A stretch of 15,205 bases of DNA from Lentzea sp. Its GTDB lineage: Bacteria; Actinomycetota; Actinomycetes; Mycobacteriales; Pseudonocardiaceae. Shown piece by piece: positions 6,064 to 14,900 of the stretch. Numbering within the stretch: position 1 is the first letter of the stretch; the number at the start of each line of letters is the position of its first letter. Made by a program: the position numbers and the translations under genes. The notes below the pieces were generated by a model. That model searched no databases and was not told where the DNA came from. It was given only the letters and a program-made list of their open reading frames with translations. Where the stretch lies: the NCBI GenBank assembly GCA_030146905.1, contig JASLAV010000326.1, positions 1 through 15,205 on the forward strand. Direction: 5' to 3'.

Positions 6064-6069
6064 TACCTT
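6064..6069 (+). promoter_or_regulatory. -10 element of the pstS promoter
   Basis: TACCTT fits TAnnnT and lies 27 nt after the PHO box, the same distance as at phoU. Transcription would start near 6076, giving a 5' leader of about 58 nt. The leader contains a perfect 6-bp inverted repeat (GCGACG and CGTCGC, 6082-6095) and the GGAGG ribosome binding site at 6123-6127. Confidence 0.55.
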
Positions 6070-6133
6070 CCGTAGCGAGCGGCGACGTCCGTCGCGAACC
6101 GCTTGAATCGCTTCCGCAAGGTGGAGGACCAAG

Positions 6134-7249
6134 GTGAAGATCCAGCGGCACGGCGCCGTGCTCGGCCTCGTCGCGGCCGGCGCGCTTCTGCTCAGTGCGT
6201 GTGGCAGTGACAACAACACGGGAACCGGCACCGGTGGCAGCACCAACTCCAACGCCGCGTCCGTCCCCGTCGAGTGTGGTGGCAAGACCAACCTGAACGC
6301 CGAGGGCTCTTCCGCGCAGCAGAACGCCATCGCGGCGTTCGTCCAGGCGTACCAGGCCGCGTGCCCCGGTGTGAACGTGGCGTACAACGCCTCCGGTTCC
6401 GGTGCGGGTGTCAAGAACTTCAACGCCGGCCTCGTCGACTTCGGCGGTTCGGACTCCGCGCTCAAGGACGGCGCCGAGACCACCGACGCCGCGAAGCGCT
6501 GCAAGGAGAACCCGGCCTGGAACCTGCCGCTGGTCTTCGGACCGGTCGCGGTCGGCTACAAGGTCTCCGGTGTGGACAGCCTCGTGCTGGACGCCAAGAC
6601 CACCGCCGCGATCTTCTCCGGCGCGGTCAAGAAGTGGAACGACCCGGCGATCAAGGCGCTCAACGCCTCCGCGACCCTGCCGGACAAGGACATCACGGTC
6701 ATCTACCGCTCGGACGAGTCGGGCACGACCGACAACTTCCAGAAGTACCTGAAGGTCGCCGGCGGCTGGACCAAGGGTGACGGCAAGCAGTTCAAGGGTG
6801 GCATCGGCGAGGGCAAGGAGAAGTCCGCCGGTGTCGCGCAGGCCGTCGGCTCCATCGACGGTGCGATCACCTACGTCGAGTGGTCCTTCGCGCAGGACAA
6901 CAAGCTCTCGGTCGCCAAGATCGACTCCGGTGCGGGCGGCGTCGAGCTGAACGCCGAGTCCGCCGGCAAGGCCATCGACTCCGCCAAGATCAAGGGTGAG
7001 GGCAACAACCTCGTCCTCGACCTCGACTCGATCTACGGCAACAAGACCGCCGGTGCGTACCCGCTGCTGCTCGCGACCTACGAGATCGTGTGCTCCAAGG
7101 GCTACGACGCCGACACCGCCAAGGCCGTCAAGGCGTTCCTGACCGTGGCCGCGACCACCGGCCAGGAGCAGCTCGCCGACGCGGGCTACGTGCCGCTGCC
7201 CAAGGCGTTCCAGGACAAGCTCCTCACCGCCGTCAAGGCGATCGCCTGA
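6134..7249 (+). CDS. pstS: Phosphate ABC transporter, substrate-binding lipoprotein
   Basis: A 371-residue high-affinity phosphate-binding protein that delivers phosphate to PstCA at the outer face of the membrane. The N-terminus is a lipoprotein signal ending in the lipobox LLSAC, with Cys23 as the lipidated residue, followed by a Gly/Thr/Asn-rich linker to about residue 48. Phosphate-binding loops of the family are visible: AEGSSAQQ (56-63), FGGSDSAL (103-110) and RSDESGTTDNF (192-202). The start is GTG at 6134 with GGAGG 6 nt upstream. It is the first gene of pstSCAB and is controlled by the PHO box at 6015-6036. pstC follows after 38 nt without a visible terminator, so some differential processing between pstS and the rest is possible but not shown. 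Confidence 0.97.
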   Translation: MKIQRHGAVLGLVAAGALLLSACGSDNNTGTGTGGSTNSNAASVPVECGGKTNLNAEGSSAQQNAIAAFVQAYQAACPGVNVAYNASGSGAGVKNFNAGLVDFGGSDSALKDGAETTDAAKRCKENPAWNLPLVFGPVAVGYKVSGVDSLVLDAKTTAAIFSGAVKKWNDPAIKALNASATLPDKDITVIYRSDESGTTDNFQKYLKVAGGWTKGDGKQFKGGIGEGKEKSAGVAQAVGSIDGAITYVEWSFAQDNKLSVAKIDSGAGGVELNAESAGKAIDSAKIKGEGNNLVLDLDSIYGNKTAGAYPLLLATYEIVCSKGYDADTAKAVKAFLTVAATTGQEQLADAGYVPLPKAFQDKLLTAVKAIA

Positions 7250-7287
7250 GACAGCCGAGCCAGGCGACAGCGAACAGCTGAGACGCG

Positions 7288-8352
7288 ATGAACGATCCCG
7301 TCGTGGCCAAGCGCCCCGCCGGCTCCGGTGAACCCGGAGCCGAGCGGGGCGTCGCGGCTGCTCCCACTGCCACGGAGGCTCCGATTCCCCCGACACCGGA
7401 AGCTCCAGAGACCCAGAACACAGTGCACGTCCGCCCCGGTGACCGGATCTTCCGCGGCCTGGCGACGGGTTCTGGCGTCTTCATCGTCGCGCTCATCGGC
7501 GCGATCGGGCTCTTCCTGATCCTGCAGGCGATCCCGTCGCTCGGACTGGACAACGTCAACTTCCTGACCAGTCGCGAGTGGAACACGACAGACCCGACCA
7601 ACCTCCGGTTCGGCATCCTCGACCTGCTGCTCGTCACGATCGTCGTCGCGCTGGTGGCACTGCTGATCGCGATGCCGATCGCCATGGGCATCGCGCTGTT
7701 CCTCACGCAGTACGCGCCGCGCAGGCTGGCCCGGCCGTTCGCCTACGTCATCGACCTGCTCGCGGCGGTCCCCTCCATCGTCTTCGGTCTGTGGGGCCTG
7801 TTCGTGCTCGGGCCGGTGCTGTTCCCGGTCTCGACGTGGCTGATCGACAACCTCGGCTGGATCCCGATCTTCGCCAAGGGCAACGTCAACGTGCAGCTCG
7901 GCGGCACCGTCTTCACCGCGGGCATCGTCGTCGCGGTGATGATCCTGCCAATCATCACGGCCGTCAGCCGCGAGGTCTTCGAGCGCACGCCCACGATGCA
8001 CATCGAGGGCGCCATCGCGCTCGGCGCGACCAAGTGGGAGGTCGTGCGCACGACGGTCCTGCCGTTCGGCAAGGCCGGGTACATCAGCGCCTCGATGCTC
8101 GGCCTCGGCCGCGCGCTCGGTGAGACCATCGCCGTCGCGGTCATCCTGAGCACCGCGACCAGCTCGTTCGGCTTCTCCCTCTTCGACGGCGGCAGCACGT
8201 TCGCGTCGAAGATCGCCCTGGCGGCGCCGGAGTTCAACGACGCCCGCTCCGCCGGTGCCTACATCGCGGCCGGTCTCGTGCTGTTCGTGCTGACCTTCGT
8301 GGTCAACGCCATGGCGCGCTCGATCGTCGCCGGCCGTAAGGAGTACGAGTGA
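7288..8352 (+). CDS. pstC: Phosphate ABC transporter permease PstC
   Basis: A 354-residue inner-membrane permease subunit that forms the phosphate channel with PstA. A 50-residue Pro/Ala/Glu-rich cytoplasmic N-terminus precedes six membrane segments at about 61-81, 109-140, 152-178, 207-228, 265-289 and 325-345. The ABC-coupling EAA loop is EGAIALGATKWEVVRTTVLP (240-259), followed by GLGRALGET, typical of PstC. A 25-30 residue insertion after the third segment (VSTWLIDNLGWIPIFAKG) probably lies outside. The ATG at 7288 lacks a strong Shine-Dalgarno. Its stop codon overlaps the pstA start (GTGA, 8349-8352), so the two permeases are translationally coupled. Confidence 0.96.
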   Translation: MNDPVVAKRPAGSGEPGAERGVAAAPTATEAPIPPTPEAPETQNTVHVRPGDRIFRGLATGSGVFIVALIGAIGLFLILQAIPSLGLDNVNFLTSREWNTTDPTNLRFGILDLLLVTIVVALVALLIAMPIAMGIALFLTQYAPRRLARPFAYVIDLLAAVPSIVFGLWGLFVLGPVLFPVSTWLIDNLGWIPIFAKGNVNVQLGGTVFTAGIVVAVMILPIITAVSREVFERTPTMHIEGAIALGATKWEVVRTTVLPFGKAGYISASMLGLGRALGETIAVAVILSTATSSFGFSLFDGGSTFASKIALAAPEFNDARSAGAYIAAGLVLFVLTFVVNAMARSIVAGRKEYE

Positions 8353-9263
8353 GCACCATCTCCGCGGACCCCCAGCGCCTCGCGACGCCGCCGACGTTCC
8401 AGTCGGTCAGCGTCTCGCGCCGGATCAAGAACGGCCTCGCCACCGCACTCGTCTGGGGCGCCTTCCTCATCGCGATCATCCCGCTGGTGTGGGTGCTCTA
8501 CACGGTGGTGCAGCGCGGTTTCCCGGTCGTCCTCGACGGTGACTGGTGGCAGAAGTCGCTCTCGGGCCTGCTGGCCCGCCAGCAGGGCGGCGGCGCGTAC
8601 CACGCGATCTACGGCACCGTGGTCCAGGGCCTGGTGTGCGGCATCATCTCGGTGCCGATCGGCATCATGGTCGCGATCTACCTCGTGGAGTACGGCGGCC
8701 GGTCGAAGCTCGCGAAGGCCACGACGTTCATGGTCGACATCCTGACCGGTGTCCCCTCGATCGTCGCCGCGCTGTTCGTCTACACCGTGTGGATCACCTA
8801 CTTCGGCCTGGGCCGCAGCGCCTTCGCCGTGTCGCTCGCACTGGTGCTGCTGATGGTGCCGGTCGTGGTCCGCACGACCGAGGAGATGCTCAAGATCGTC
8901 CCCGACGAGCTGCGCGAGGCCTCCTACGCGCTGGGCATCCCCAAGTGGAAGACGATCGTCAAGATCGTCATCCCGACCGCTCTCTCCGGCATCCTGACCG
9001 GCATCATGCTCGCCCTCGCCCGAGTCATGGGCGAGACCGCGCCGGTGCTGGTCCTGGCGGCGTACGCCCCCTACATCAACTTCAACCTCTTCGAGGGCCC
9101 GATGGCCTCGCTGCCGTTGCTGATGGTGAGCGAGCGCAACAACCCGACGGCGGCGGGCTTCGAGCGCATCTGGGGCGCGGCGATCACGCTCGTGCTGATC
9201 ATCACCCTGTTCAACCTGCTGGCGACCGTGATCTCGCGGGCGCTGGCGCCGAAGACGAAGTGA
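8349..9263 (+). CDS. pstA: Phosphate ABC transporter permease PstA
   Basis: The 304-residue second permease subunit of the phosphate importer. Membrane segments are visible at about 30-54, 90-114, 128-150, 158-175, 207-240 and 277-298. The EAA coupling loop reads [20 protein letters not shown] (188-207), followed by [12 protein letters not shown], characteristic of PstA. The GTG start at 8349 overlaps the pstC stop codon by 4 nt, which fixes the start. pstB follows 10 nt downstream. It works as a heterodimer with PstC and is energised by PstB. Confidence 0.96.
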   Translation: MSTISADPQRLATPPTFQSVSVSRRIKNGLATALVWGAFLIAIIPLVWVLYTVVQRGFPVVLDGDWWQKSLSGLLARQQGGGAYHAIYGTVVQGLVCGIISVPIGIMVAIYLVEYGGRSKLAKATTFMVDILTGVPSIVAALFVYTVWITYFGLGRSAFAVSLALVLLMVPVVVRTTEEMLKIVPDELREASYALGIPKWKTIVKIVIPTALSGILTGIMLALARVMGETAPVLVLAAYAPYINFNLFEGPMASLPLLMVSERNNPTAAGFERIWGAAITLVLIITLFNLLATVISRALAPKTK

Positions 9264-9273
9264 GCGGGCGGAC

Positions 9274-10050
9274 ATGGCCAAACGACTCGACATCAAGGAC
9301 CTGAACCTCTTCTACGGCAAGTTCCACGCCGTCGAGAACGTCTCGCTCGCGGTGCCGCCGAAGAACGTGACCGCGTTCATCGGCCCCTCCGGTTGCGGCA
9401 AGTCGACCGTGCTGCGGTCGCTCAACCGCATGCACGAGGTCGCGATCGGCGCGCGCGTCGAGGGCAAGGTGCTCCTCGACGGCGAGGACATCTACTCGTC
9501 CACTGTGGACCCGGTCGAGGTGCGCCGCACCATCGGCATGGTGTTCCAGCGGCCCAACCCGTTCCCCACGATGTCCATTCGCGACAACGTGGTGGCCGGC
9601 CTGAGGCTCGCGGGCACGAAGAACAAGAAGGAGCTCGACGAGGTCGCCGAGCGCTCGTTGCGCGGCGCCAACCTCTGGAACGAGGTCAAGGACCGCCTCG
9701 ACCGTCCCGGCGGCGGCCTCTCCGGTGGCCAGCAGCAGCGCCTGTGCATCGCGCGCGCCATCGCGGTGCAGCCCGACGTGCTGCTCATGGACGAGCCCTG
9801 CTCCGCCCTGGACCCGATCTCCACGCTGGCGATCGAGGACCTGATCACGGAGCTGAAGAAGGAGTACACGATCGTCATCGTGACCCACAACATGCAGCAG
9901 GCCGCGCGCGTGTCCGACCAGACCGCGTTCTTCAACCTGCTGGGTGTCGGTCAGCCGGGACAGCTGATCGAGGTGGACGACACGGAGAAGATCTTCTCCA
10001 ACCCCGGCCAGAAGGCGACCGAGGACTACATCTCCGGCCGGTTCGGCTAA
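9274..10050 (+). CDS. pstB: Phosphate ABC transporter ATP-binding protein PstB
   Basis: The 258-residue cytosolic ATPase of the phosphate importer. All ABC motifs are intact: Walker [10 protein letters not shown] (37-45), Q-loop FQRPNPFP (91-98), signature LSGGQQQR (149-156), Walker B VLLMDEP (169-175) with SALD (177-180), and H-loop His205 in [13 protein letters not shown]. PstB-specific features are the RMHE insertion after Walker A and the C-terminal EDYISGRFG. Length is typical. It corresponds in position to M. tuberculosis phoT (Rv0820), which there follows mshD directly, whereas here pstS, pstC and pstA are present in between. It ends 10 nt before the next gene, and a hairpin straddles that junction. 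Confidence 0.97.
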   Translation: MAKRLDIKDLNLFYGKFHAVENVSLAVPPKNVTAFIGPSGCGKSTVLRSLNRMHEVAIGARVEGKVLLDGEDIYSSTVDPVEVRRTIGMVFQRPNPFPTMSIRDNVVAGLRLAGTKNKKELDEVAERSLRGANLWNEVKDRLDRPGGGLSGGQQQRLCIARAIAVQPDVLLMDEPCSALDPISTLAIEDLITELKKEYTIVIVTHNMQQAARVSDQTAFFNLLGVGQPGQLIEVDDTEKIFSNPGQKATEDYISGRFG

Positions 10051-10054
10051 ATTC

Positions 10055-10072
10055 CTGCGGGTGAGCCCGCAG
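10055..10072 (+). promoter_or_regulatory. Hairpin enclosing the start codon of the next gene
   Basis: CTGCGGG (10055-10061) and CCCGCAG (10066-10072) form a perfect 7-bp stem with a TGAG loop, beginning 4 nt after the pstB stop codon. The GTG start of the downstream gene (10061-10063) lies at the top of the stem. It could be a short terminator for pst transcripts or a translational brake. Translation of pstB would melt only part of it. Confidence 0.45.
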
Positions 10073-11221
10073 AGCAAGTCTCGCAAGAAGAAGCAAGGCA
10101 AGGCACCCGGCCGCAGGCCCGAGCAGCAGTCCCCGTACGGGGCGCTGCTCGAGTCGGCGGCCGCGCTGCGTTCGGAGTCGTGGTTGCTCGCGGACGCGTG
10201 GGCGAGCGAGCTCTACGCCACGCTCTGGCTCGCCGGGTCCGGCAACGCGCCGGTCGTCGGTGCGCTCGCCGCGATGGACGACCCCGCGGCGCTCACGGCG
10301 CTGCGCGCGATGTCGGGCGTGGGCTCGGCGGAGGACAGGGCCGCCGCGTTCGCCGCCGCGCAGTCCGTTGCCGCGCGCGGGGCCGAGGAACCGTCCTGGT
10401 ACGTCGCCGGTGCCGAGCTGGAGTTCCGCGACGCCTTCCTCGTCACGAACCTCCTGGGGGACGTGGAGGTCGTCGCGATCACCCAGGAACGCGCCGGTGC
10501 GGCGGAGACCGTGCTGTTCATGCGCCAGCCGGTGCTCGGCGCCACCGCCATCGAGCTCTTCTCGACGCCGGACGAGGGCACCGTGGCGCTGCTGGAGGAC
10601 ATGATCGCCTCGACGCCCGAGGCGTTCCGCGACGGGATCACGCCGTTGAGCGCCAGCGACGTCTACGACCGCGTCTGGCCGGACATCGAGCAGTTCTGGG
10701 AGGACGGGCCCGACGAGGAGGCGGAGGAGGGCCTGATCGGTTCCGAGGACGTGCGGCACCCCGTCCAGCTGATCGCGCTCGCCGACGCACGCGTGAGCGC
10801 GTTGGTGCCCGACGGGTACGAGATCCCCGCCATCGGTCCGGAAAGGACGGACGAGGTGGTCGAGGCGTTCCTGGCTTCGGACCACGGGATCGCCGACGTC
10901 GAGGCCGCGCGGGCGTTCGCGCGCATCGTCGCCTCCTCCGCCGTAGACCAGAACCGGGACCCGGTGGTCTACGGACCGGCGTCGCTCACCGCGGTGCTGA
11001 TCCTGAACGTGGCCGCGAAGGTGCACGTGTCCGACGCGGACCTGGCCCTGCTGCCGGAGATCGTGCGGGCGTGGGCGTACTTCACCGCGGACGCGCGGGA
11101 CCTGCCGCGCGACGAGGCGCGGGCGGCGTGGGACGAAGAACTGCCCACCGTGCTCGCCGAGTTCTCCGAGGCCTACGCCGATCCGGAGCTCGCGGCAGAA
11201 CGCGATGGGCAGTTTCGCTGA
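10061..11221 (+). CDS. Uncharacterised protein at the end of the pst operon
   Basis: A 386-residue protein that I cannot assign to a named family. It starts with a very basic tail (SKSRKKKQGKAPGRRP, residues 5-20) and continues as an acidic, mostly helical soluble protein without signal peptide or membrane segments. Residues 112-180 look like an alpha/beta unit (EFRDAFLVTNLLGDVEVVAI). An acidic stretch (GPDEEAEEGL) lies near 215. The C-terminal third (about 265-375, with EAFLASDHG and LLPEIVRAWAYF) resembles, from memory, a recurrent uncharacterised actinobacterial family. The start is GTG at 10061, 10 nt after pstB, with no good Shine-Dalgarno and inside a hairpin; no other start keeps the basic tail. 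It is probably co-transcribed with pst and ends 13 nt before the convergent phoU stop. A link to phosphate is inferred from position only. Confidence 0.82.
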   Translation: MSPQSKSRKKKQGKAPGRRPEQQSPYGALLESAAALRSESWLLADAWASELYATLWLAGSGNAPVVGALAAMDDPAALTALRAMSGVGSAEDRAAAFAAAQSVAARGAEEPSWYVAGAELEFRDAFLVTNLLGDVEVVAITQERAGAAETVLFMRQPVLGATAIELFSTPDEGTVALLEDMIASTPEAFRDGITPLSASDVYDRVWPDIEQFWEDGPDEEAEEGLIGSEDVRHPVQLIALADARVSALVPDGYEIPAIGPERTDEVVEAFLASDHGIADVEAARAFARIVASSAVDQNRDPVVYGPASLTAVLILNVAAKVHVSDADLALLPEIVRAWAYFTADARDLPRDEARAAWDEELPTVLAEFSEAYADPELAAERDGQFR

Positions 11222-11234
11222 TTTCTGAAGGGGC

Positions 11235-11900
11235 TTAGAGGTTGTCGTCGTCGCCGTAGCCGGGCATCCGGCCGGTGACGACGAAGACCGTGCGCTTGGC
11301 GACCGACACGGCGTGGTCGCCGTAGCGCTCGTAGAAGCGGCCGAGCAGCGTCACGTCCACCGCGGTGGGAACGCCGTGCTGCCACTCCTTGTCCATGATC
11401 ACCGTGAACAGGTGGCGGTGGATGTCGTCCATCGCGTCGTCCTCGTCCTCGAGGGTGCGCGCGCGGTCGACGTCCTTGTCGCGGATGATGTCCGCGGCCT
11501 CCTTCGCGAGCTTGACCGCGATCCGGCCCATCTCGGCGAAGTACGGCTGGACGTCCTCCGGCAGCGCCGGCGACGGGTGACGGCGCCGCGCGGCTTTCGC
11601 CACGTGCAGGGCGAGGTCGCCCATGCGTTCGACGCTCTCCGCGGCGTGGATCACCGCGAGCACGGTGCGCAGGTCGGTCGCGACCGGTGCCTGCAGAGCG
11701 AGCAGCGCGTACGCCTGCTCCTCGATGCTGGAGCGGACGTCGTCGACCTTCTGGTCGCCGCTGATGACCTGCTCCGCGAGACCGAGGTCGGCCTGCAGCA
11801 GGGCAGCGGTCGCGTTCTCCATCGCCTCAGCGACCATGCCGGTCATGTCGGCCAGTCGTTCGGCAAGCTCTTGTAGCTGGTCGTGGTAGGCCTCGCGCAT
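11235..11900 (-). CDS. phoU: Phosphate signalling protein PhoU
   Basis: A 221-residue cytosolic helical protein with the two PhoU three-helix repeats, about residues 10-105 and 115-210. Each repeat carries the metal-binding E-x-x-x-D signature: ERMGD at 91-95 and ERYGD at 191-195. PhoU couples the Pst importer to the PhoR-PhoP sensor system and restrains it when phosphate is plentiful. Position and orientation match M. tuberculosis phoY2 (Rv0821c), and the gene is convergent with the pst operon rather than part of it. The ATG at 11900 was chosen because TAGGCT lies exactly 7 nt upstream, implying a leaderless transcript; there is no Shine-Dalgarno. A PHO box lies 41 nt upstream of the start, so PhoU is probably induced together with Pst. 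No terminator hairpin is visible in the 13-nt gap to the convergent gene. Confidence 0.95.
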   Translation of the reverse strand: MREAYHDQLQELAERLADMTGMVAEAMENATAALLQADLGLAEQVISGDQKVDDVRSSIEEQAYALLALQAPVATDLRTVLAVIHAAESVERMGDLALHVAKAARRRHPSPALPEDVQPYFAEMGRIAVKLAKEAADIIRDKDVDRARTLEDEDDAMDDIHRHLFTVIMDKEWQHGVPTAVDVTLLGRFYERYGDHAVSVAKRTVFVVTGRMPGYGDDDNL

Positions 11901-11907
11901 GGCGCTC

Positions 11908-11913
11908 AGCCTA
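11908..11913 (-). promoter_or_regulatory. -10 element of the leaderless phoU promoter
   Basis: TAGGCT on the minus strand fits TAnnnT and ends 7 nt before the phoU ATG, so the transcript likely starts at the A of the ATG. It lies 27 nt downstream of the PHO box, the same distance as at pstS. Confidence 0.6.
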
Positions 11914-11940
11914 CGTCCCGACCATCGCGGCAGCGACATG

Positions 11941-11973
11941 CCAGCATGAACCCGAGGTGAACCCCAGGCGAAT
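11941..11973 (-). promoter_or_regulatory. PHO box upstream of phoU
   Basis: On the minus strand, two adjacent 11-nt repeats, GTTCACCTCGG (11962-11952) and GTTCATGCTGG (11951-11941), match the PhoP direct-repeat unit. A third, degenerate unit, ATTCGCCTGGG (11973-11963), abuts them in register and matches the first at 8 of 11 positions. It overlaps the last base of the LCP stop codon. The element would let PhoP activate phoU independently of the LCP gene. Confidence 0.8.
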
Positions 11974-14900
11974 CACTTCGCGCAGGGGTCCTGTGCGGCG
12001 TTCACAATGGACAGATCGTTGCTCGGTTGTCCCTGGTTCTGGGCCTGGCCGTTACTCGCCTGCGGCGCGACGACCTTGTCGTCGAAGTTCGCGCCGAGCG
12101 TCAGCAGGACAGCGCCGCCCATCTCAGGGGCCTCCACCAGTTCCGCACTGGGGACCGCGGCCTTGAGCGTGGCCGCCTTGTTCTCGTTGCCCTTCGAGTA
12201 CCTGATGGTGGTCTTGGCCGCGTTCTCCGGCGCGTTGCCACGCCTCGCGACCTGGAATCCCTTCTGCTGCAACGCGTTCGCCGTCCGGTCGGCCGCGCCG
12301 CCGTTCGTCGGGTCGCCGTTGAGCACCTGGATGGTGACTTCCTTGGCGTTGATCACCGTGCCGGGCTGCTGCTGAGGCGCGGGAGGGGCGTTCTCGCCGG
12401 GCTTGGACTCGACGGGCTTCTCCTGCGGCAGCGGCGTTCCGTCGATGATCGTCTGGAACAACGCCTTGACCTCGTCGTCCTTCAGGCGCTCGATGTTGTC
12501 GTCCGGGTTGTTGATCAGCTTGTTGTCGTCTGTCCAGTGCGGCATCGTCACGAACGAGACGCGGCCCGCGTCGAGGCTCTGCATCGAGTTCGCGAGCTCC
12601 AGCAGCGACGCCACGTCGATGTTGTCGCCGACCGTGGAACTGGTGAGGGCGTTGATGAAGTTGTTGAGCTTCGTCGGGCTCAGCAGCACCTCGTTCGACA
12701 ACGACTGGCGCAGCATCGCCGACAGGAACTGCTGCTGCCGCTTGATGCGGTCGAAGTCGGTCCCACCGTCACCGGCGACCTTGCGGGCACGCACGAACTG
12801 CAGTGCCTGGTCGCCCTTGAGCACGATCTTGCCCGGCTTGTCCACGACGACACCGAGCTCGTCGTCGATGATCGCCTTGGGCGTGCAGATCTCCACGCCG
12901 CCGATCGCCGTCGACATCTCGCGGAAGCCGATGAAGTCGATGCTGACGTAGTGGTTGATCTTGAGGCCGGTCAGCTGCGTCATCAGGTTGGCGACGCACT
13001 CGGGCCCGCCGTCGTTGTAGATGGAGTTGGCCATGACGGACTTCTCCGCTGCCAGCGGTTCGCCGTACTGCCCGTTGTCCGGGTTCCAGGCACGGCACGC
13101 GGGCCGGTCGACGCGCACGTCGCGCGGCAGCGACACGATGACCATGCGCTTACGGTCGGCGGGGATGTGCGCGAGCATGATCACGTCCGACCGCGCACCG
13201 CCTTCCTGGTCCTGGGTGCCGACGTTGTCGCTCGCCTTCGCGCCCGCCCTGGTGTCCGAGCCGACGAGGAGGAAGTTCTCGTCGCCGAGCTGCTTCTCCG
13301 CCTGGTGGACCGCCTGCGAGTTGCCGCCGAGCGCCTCGATCTTCTGGAACTTGGAGTCGGCCCACTGCGTGCCGACCCAGGCGATGCCGGTCGACGCGAA
13401 CACCGCGGCCGCGGCGGCGACCGCCGAGACCTTGGCGCCGCGCATCAACTTGCGCTGCTTGGGCGTGCGGCCCGTGGCCTTGGGCGCGCCGGACTCGTCG
13501 GTCTCGAGGACGACCGGGGCGGCGTACTGGGTCGCCTCCTCGTCCTCGTCCTCGTCGTCCTTGACCCACGGCATGAGCTTGGCGCGCCGCTCCTTGCGCA
13601 GGCGCTCCTGCTCGAGCAGCTCGTCGTGCACCGCGGAGAACCGCGCGAGGGTGTGGTCGACCTCGCGACGCTTCTTCACGTCGTCGCCGATGGCCTCCAT
13701 CTCGGTGGTGAGGCTCAGCGGGTCCATCTCTTCGCGCTTCTCGACCTTGGCCACGCCCGCCGCGGAGGCGATCTGGGTGGCTTCGGGACCGGGAGCGCCG
13801 GAAGCGGGTTCCTCCGCCGGCGCGGGTGCGTCGGGAGTGACGCCGAGCCGGTTGGAGATGGCGGGCACCGGGCGGGGACCGCTCGACTCCGCCCTGGGGG
13901 GCATCGGCCGCGGACCGCTCGACTCCGCGCGCGGCGGCATCGGGCCCCCGTTCGGGGGCATGGGGCGGCGACTCGTCGACTCCGGTCCCTCGGTGGGGAC
14001 AGGAGGGCGCGCGATGCTGTTGGACGACGGCGCGTCACCCGGCAGGAGGCGCCGGGGCGCGGGACCGTCCGGTGCAGGAGGCCGCTTGAGGCCGCCGTGC
14101 GCCACGTCCCCGCCGGGAACGGGCGGGCGCGGGATGCCGTTGGACGACGGCGCGTCGCCGGGGGCGAGCCTGCGCGGCGGTGCTCCGCCGGCGTCAGGCC
14201 TGCGCACCGTGCCGCCGGGCAGGCCGGCCTCAGGCGGTCCGCCCGGCACGGGGCGCCGGGGGATGCCGTTCGCGGACGGCGCGTCGCCGGGCGGCATGCG
14301 CCGCGGGTCACCGGGAGCCGGTGGCCGTGGCATGCCGTTCGACGCCGGCTCGCCCGGTGCGGGCGGGCGCGGGATGTTGTTGGACGACGGTGCGTCGCCG
14401 GGAACGGGCCTGCGCGGCGGTGCGCCGTTCGGGCCCATCTCGCCGGGCGCGGGACGACGCCTCGTGCCGGTCGCGTCCGCCTCGGGGGGCCTGCCACCTG
14501 GCGGGGCCTGCACGGGGCGGCGCTGCATTCCGGTCGCGTCCGGTCGCGGTCGCTGGCCGGTCTGCTCGCCGGGAGGACGTCCCGCACCGCTCGGGGGGCC
14601 GGCGGGGGCGTCCGGCCGGCGTCGCCTGCCGGTCTGGTCGCCGGTGAGGTTCTGCGGTGCCGGCTGGTCCGGCATCGGCGGCCGCGGGCGCGTGCCCGTC
14701 TGCTCACCAGGCCGGTGAGCCGCGGGTGGCTGCTGCCTCGGTGGCTGCTGGGGCTGTGGTGGCTGCTGCGCCGGTGCGTCCGGCAGGGCACGCCTGCCGG
14801 TTGCAGGTGCGTCCGGCAGAGCACGCCTGCCCGTGGCAGGTGGGTCGGGCAGGGCACGCCTGCCTGTCGTGGGAGCGTCGGGCGAGCTCGGCGGGACGGG

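Noticed and set aside
6017..7396. A 459-codon minus-strand open frame opposite pstS
   Set aside because: It is the reverse-complement shadow of pstS and crosses the PHO box and the intergenic gap. It has no motifs and no ribosome binding site.
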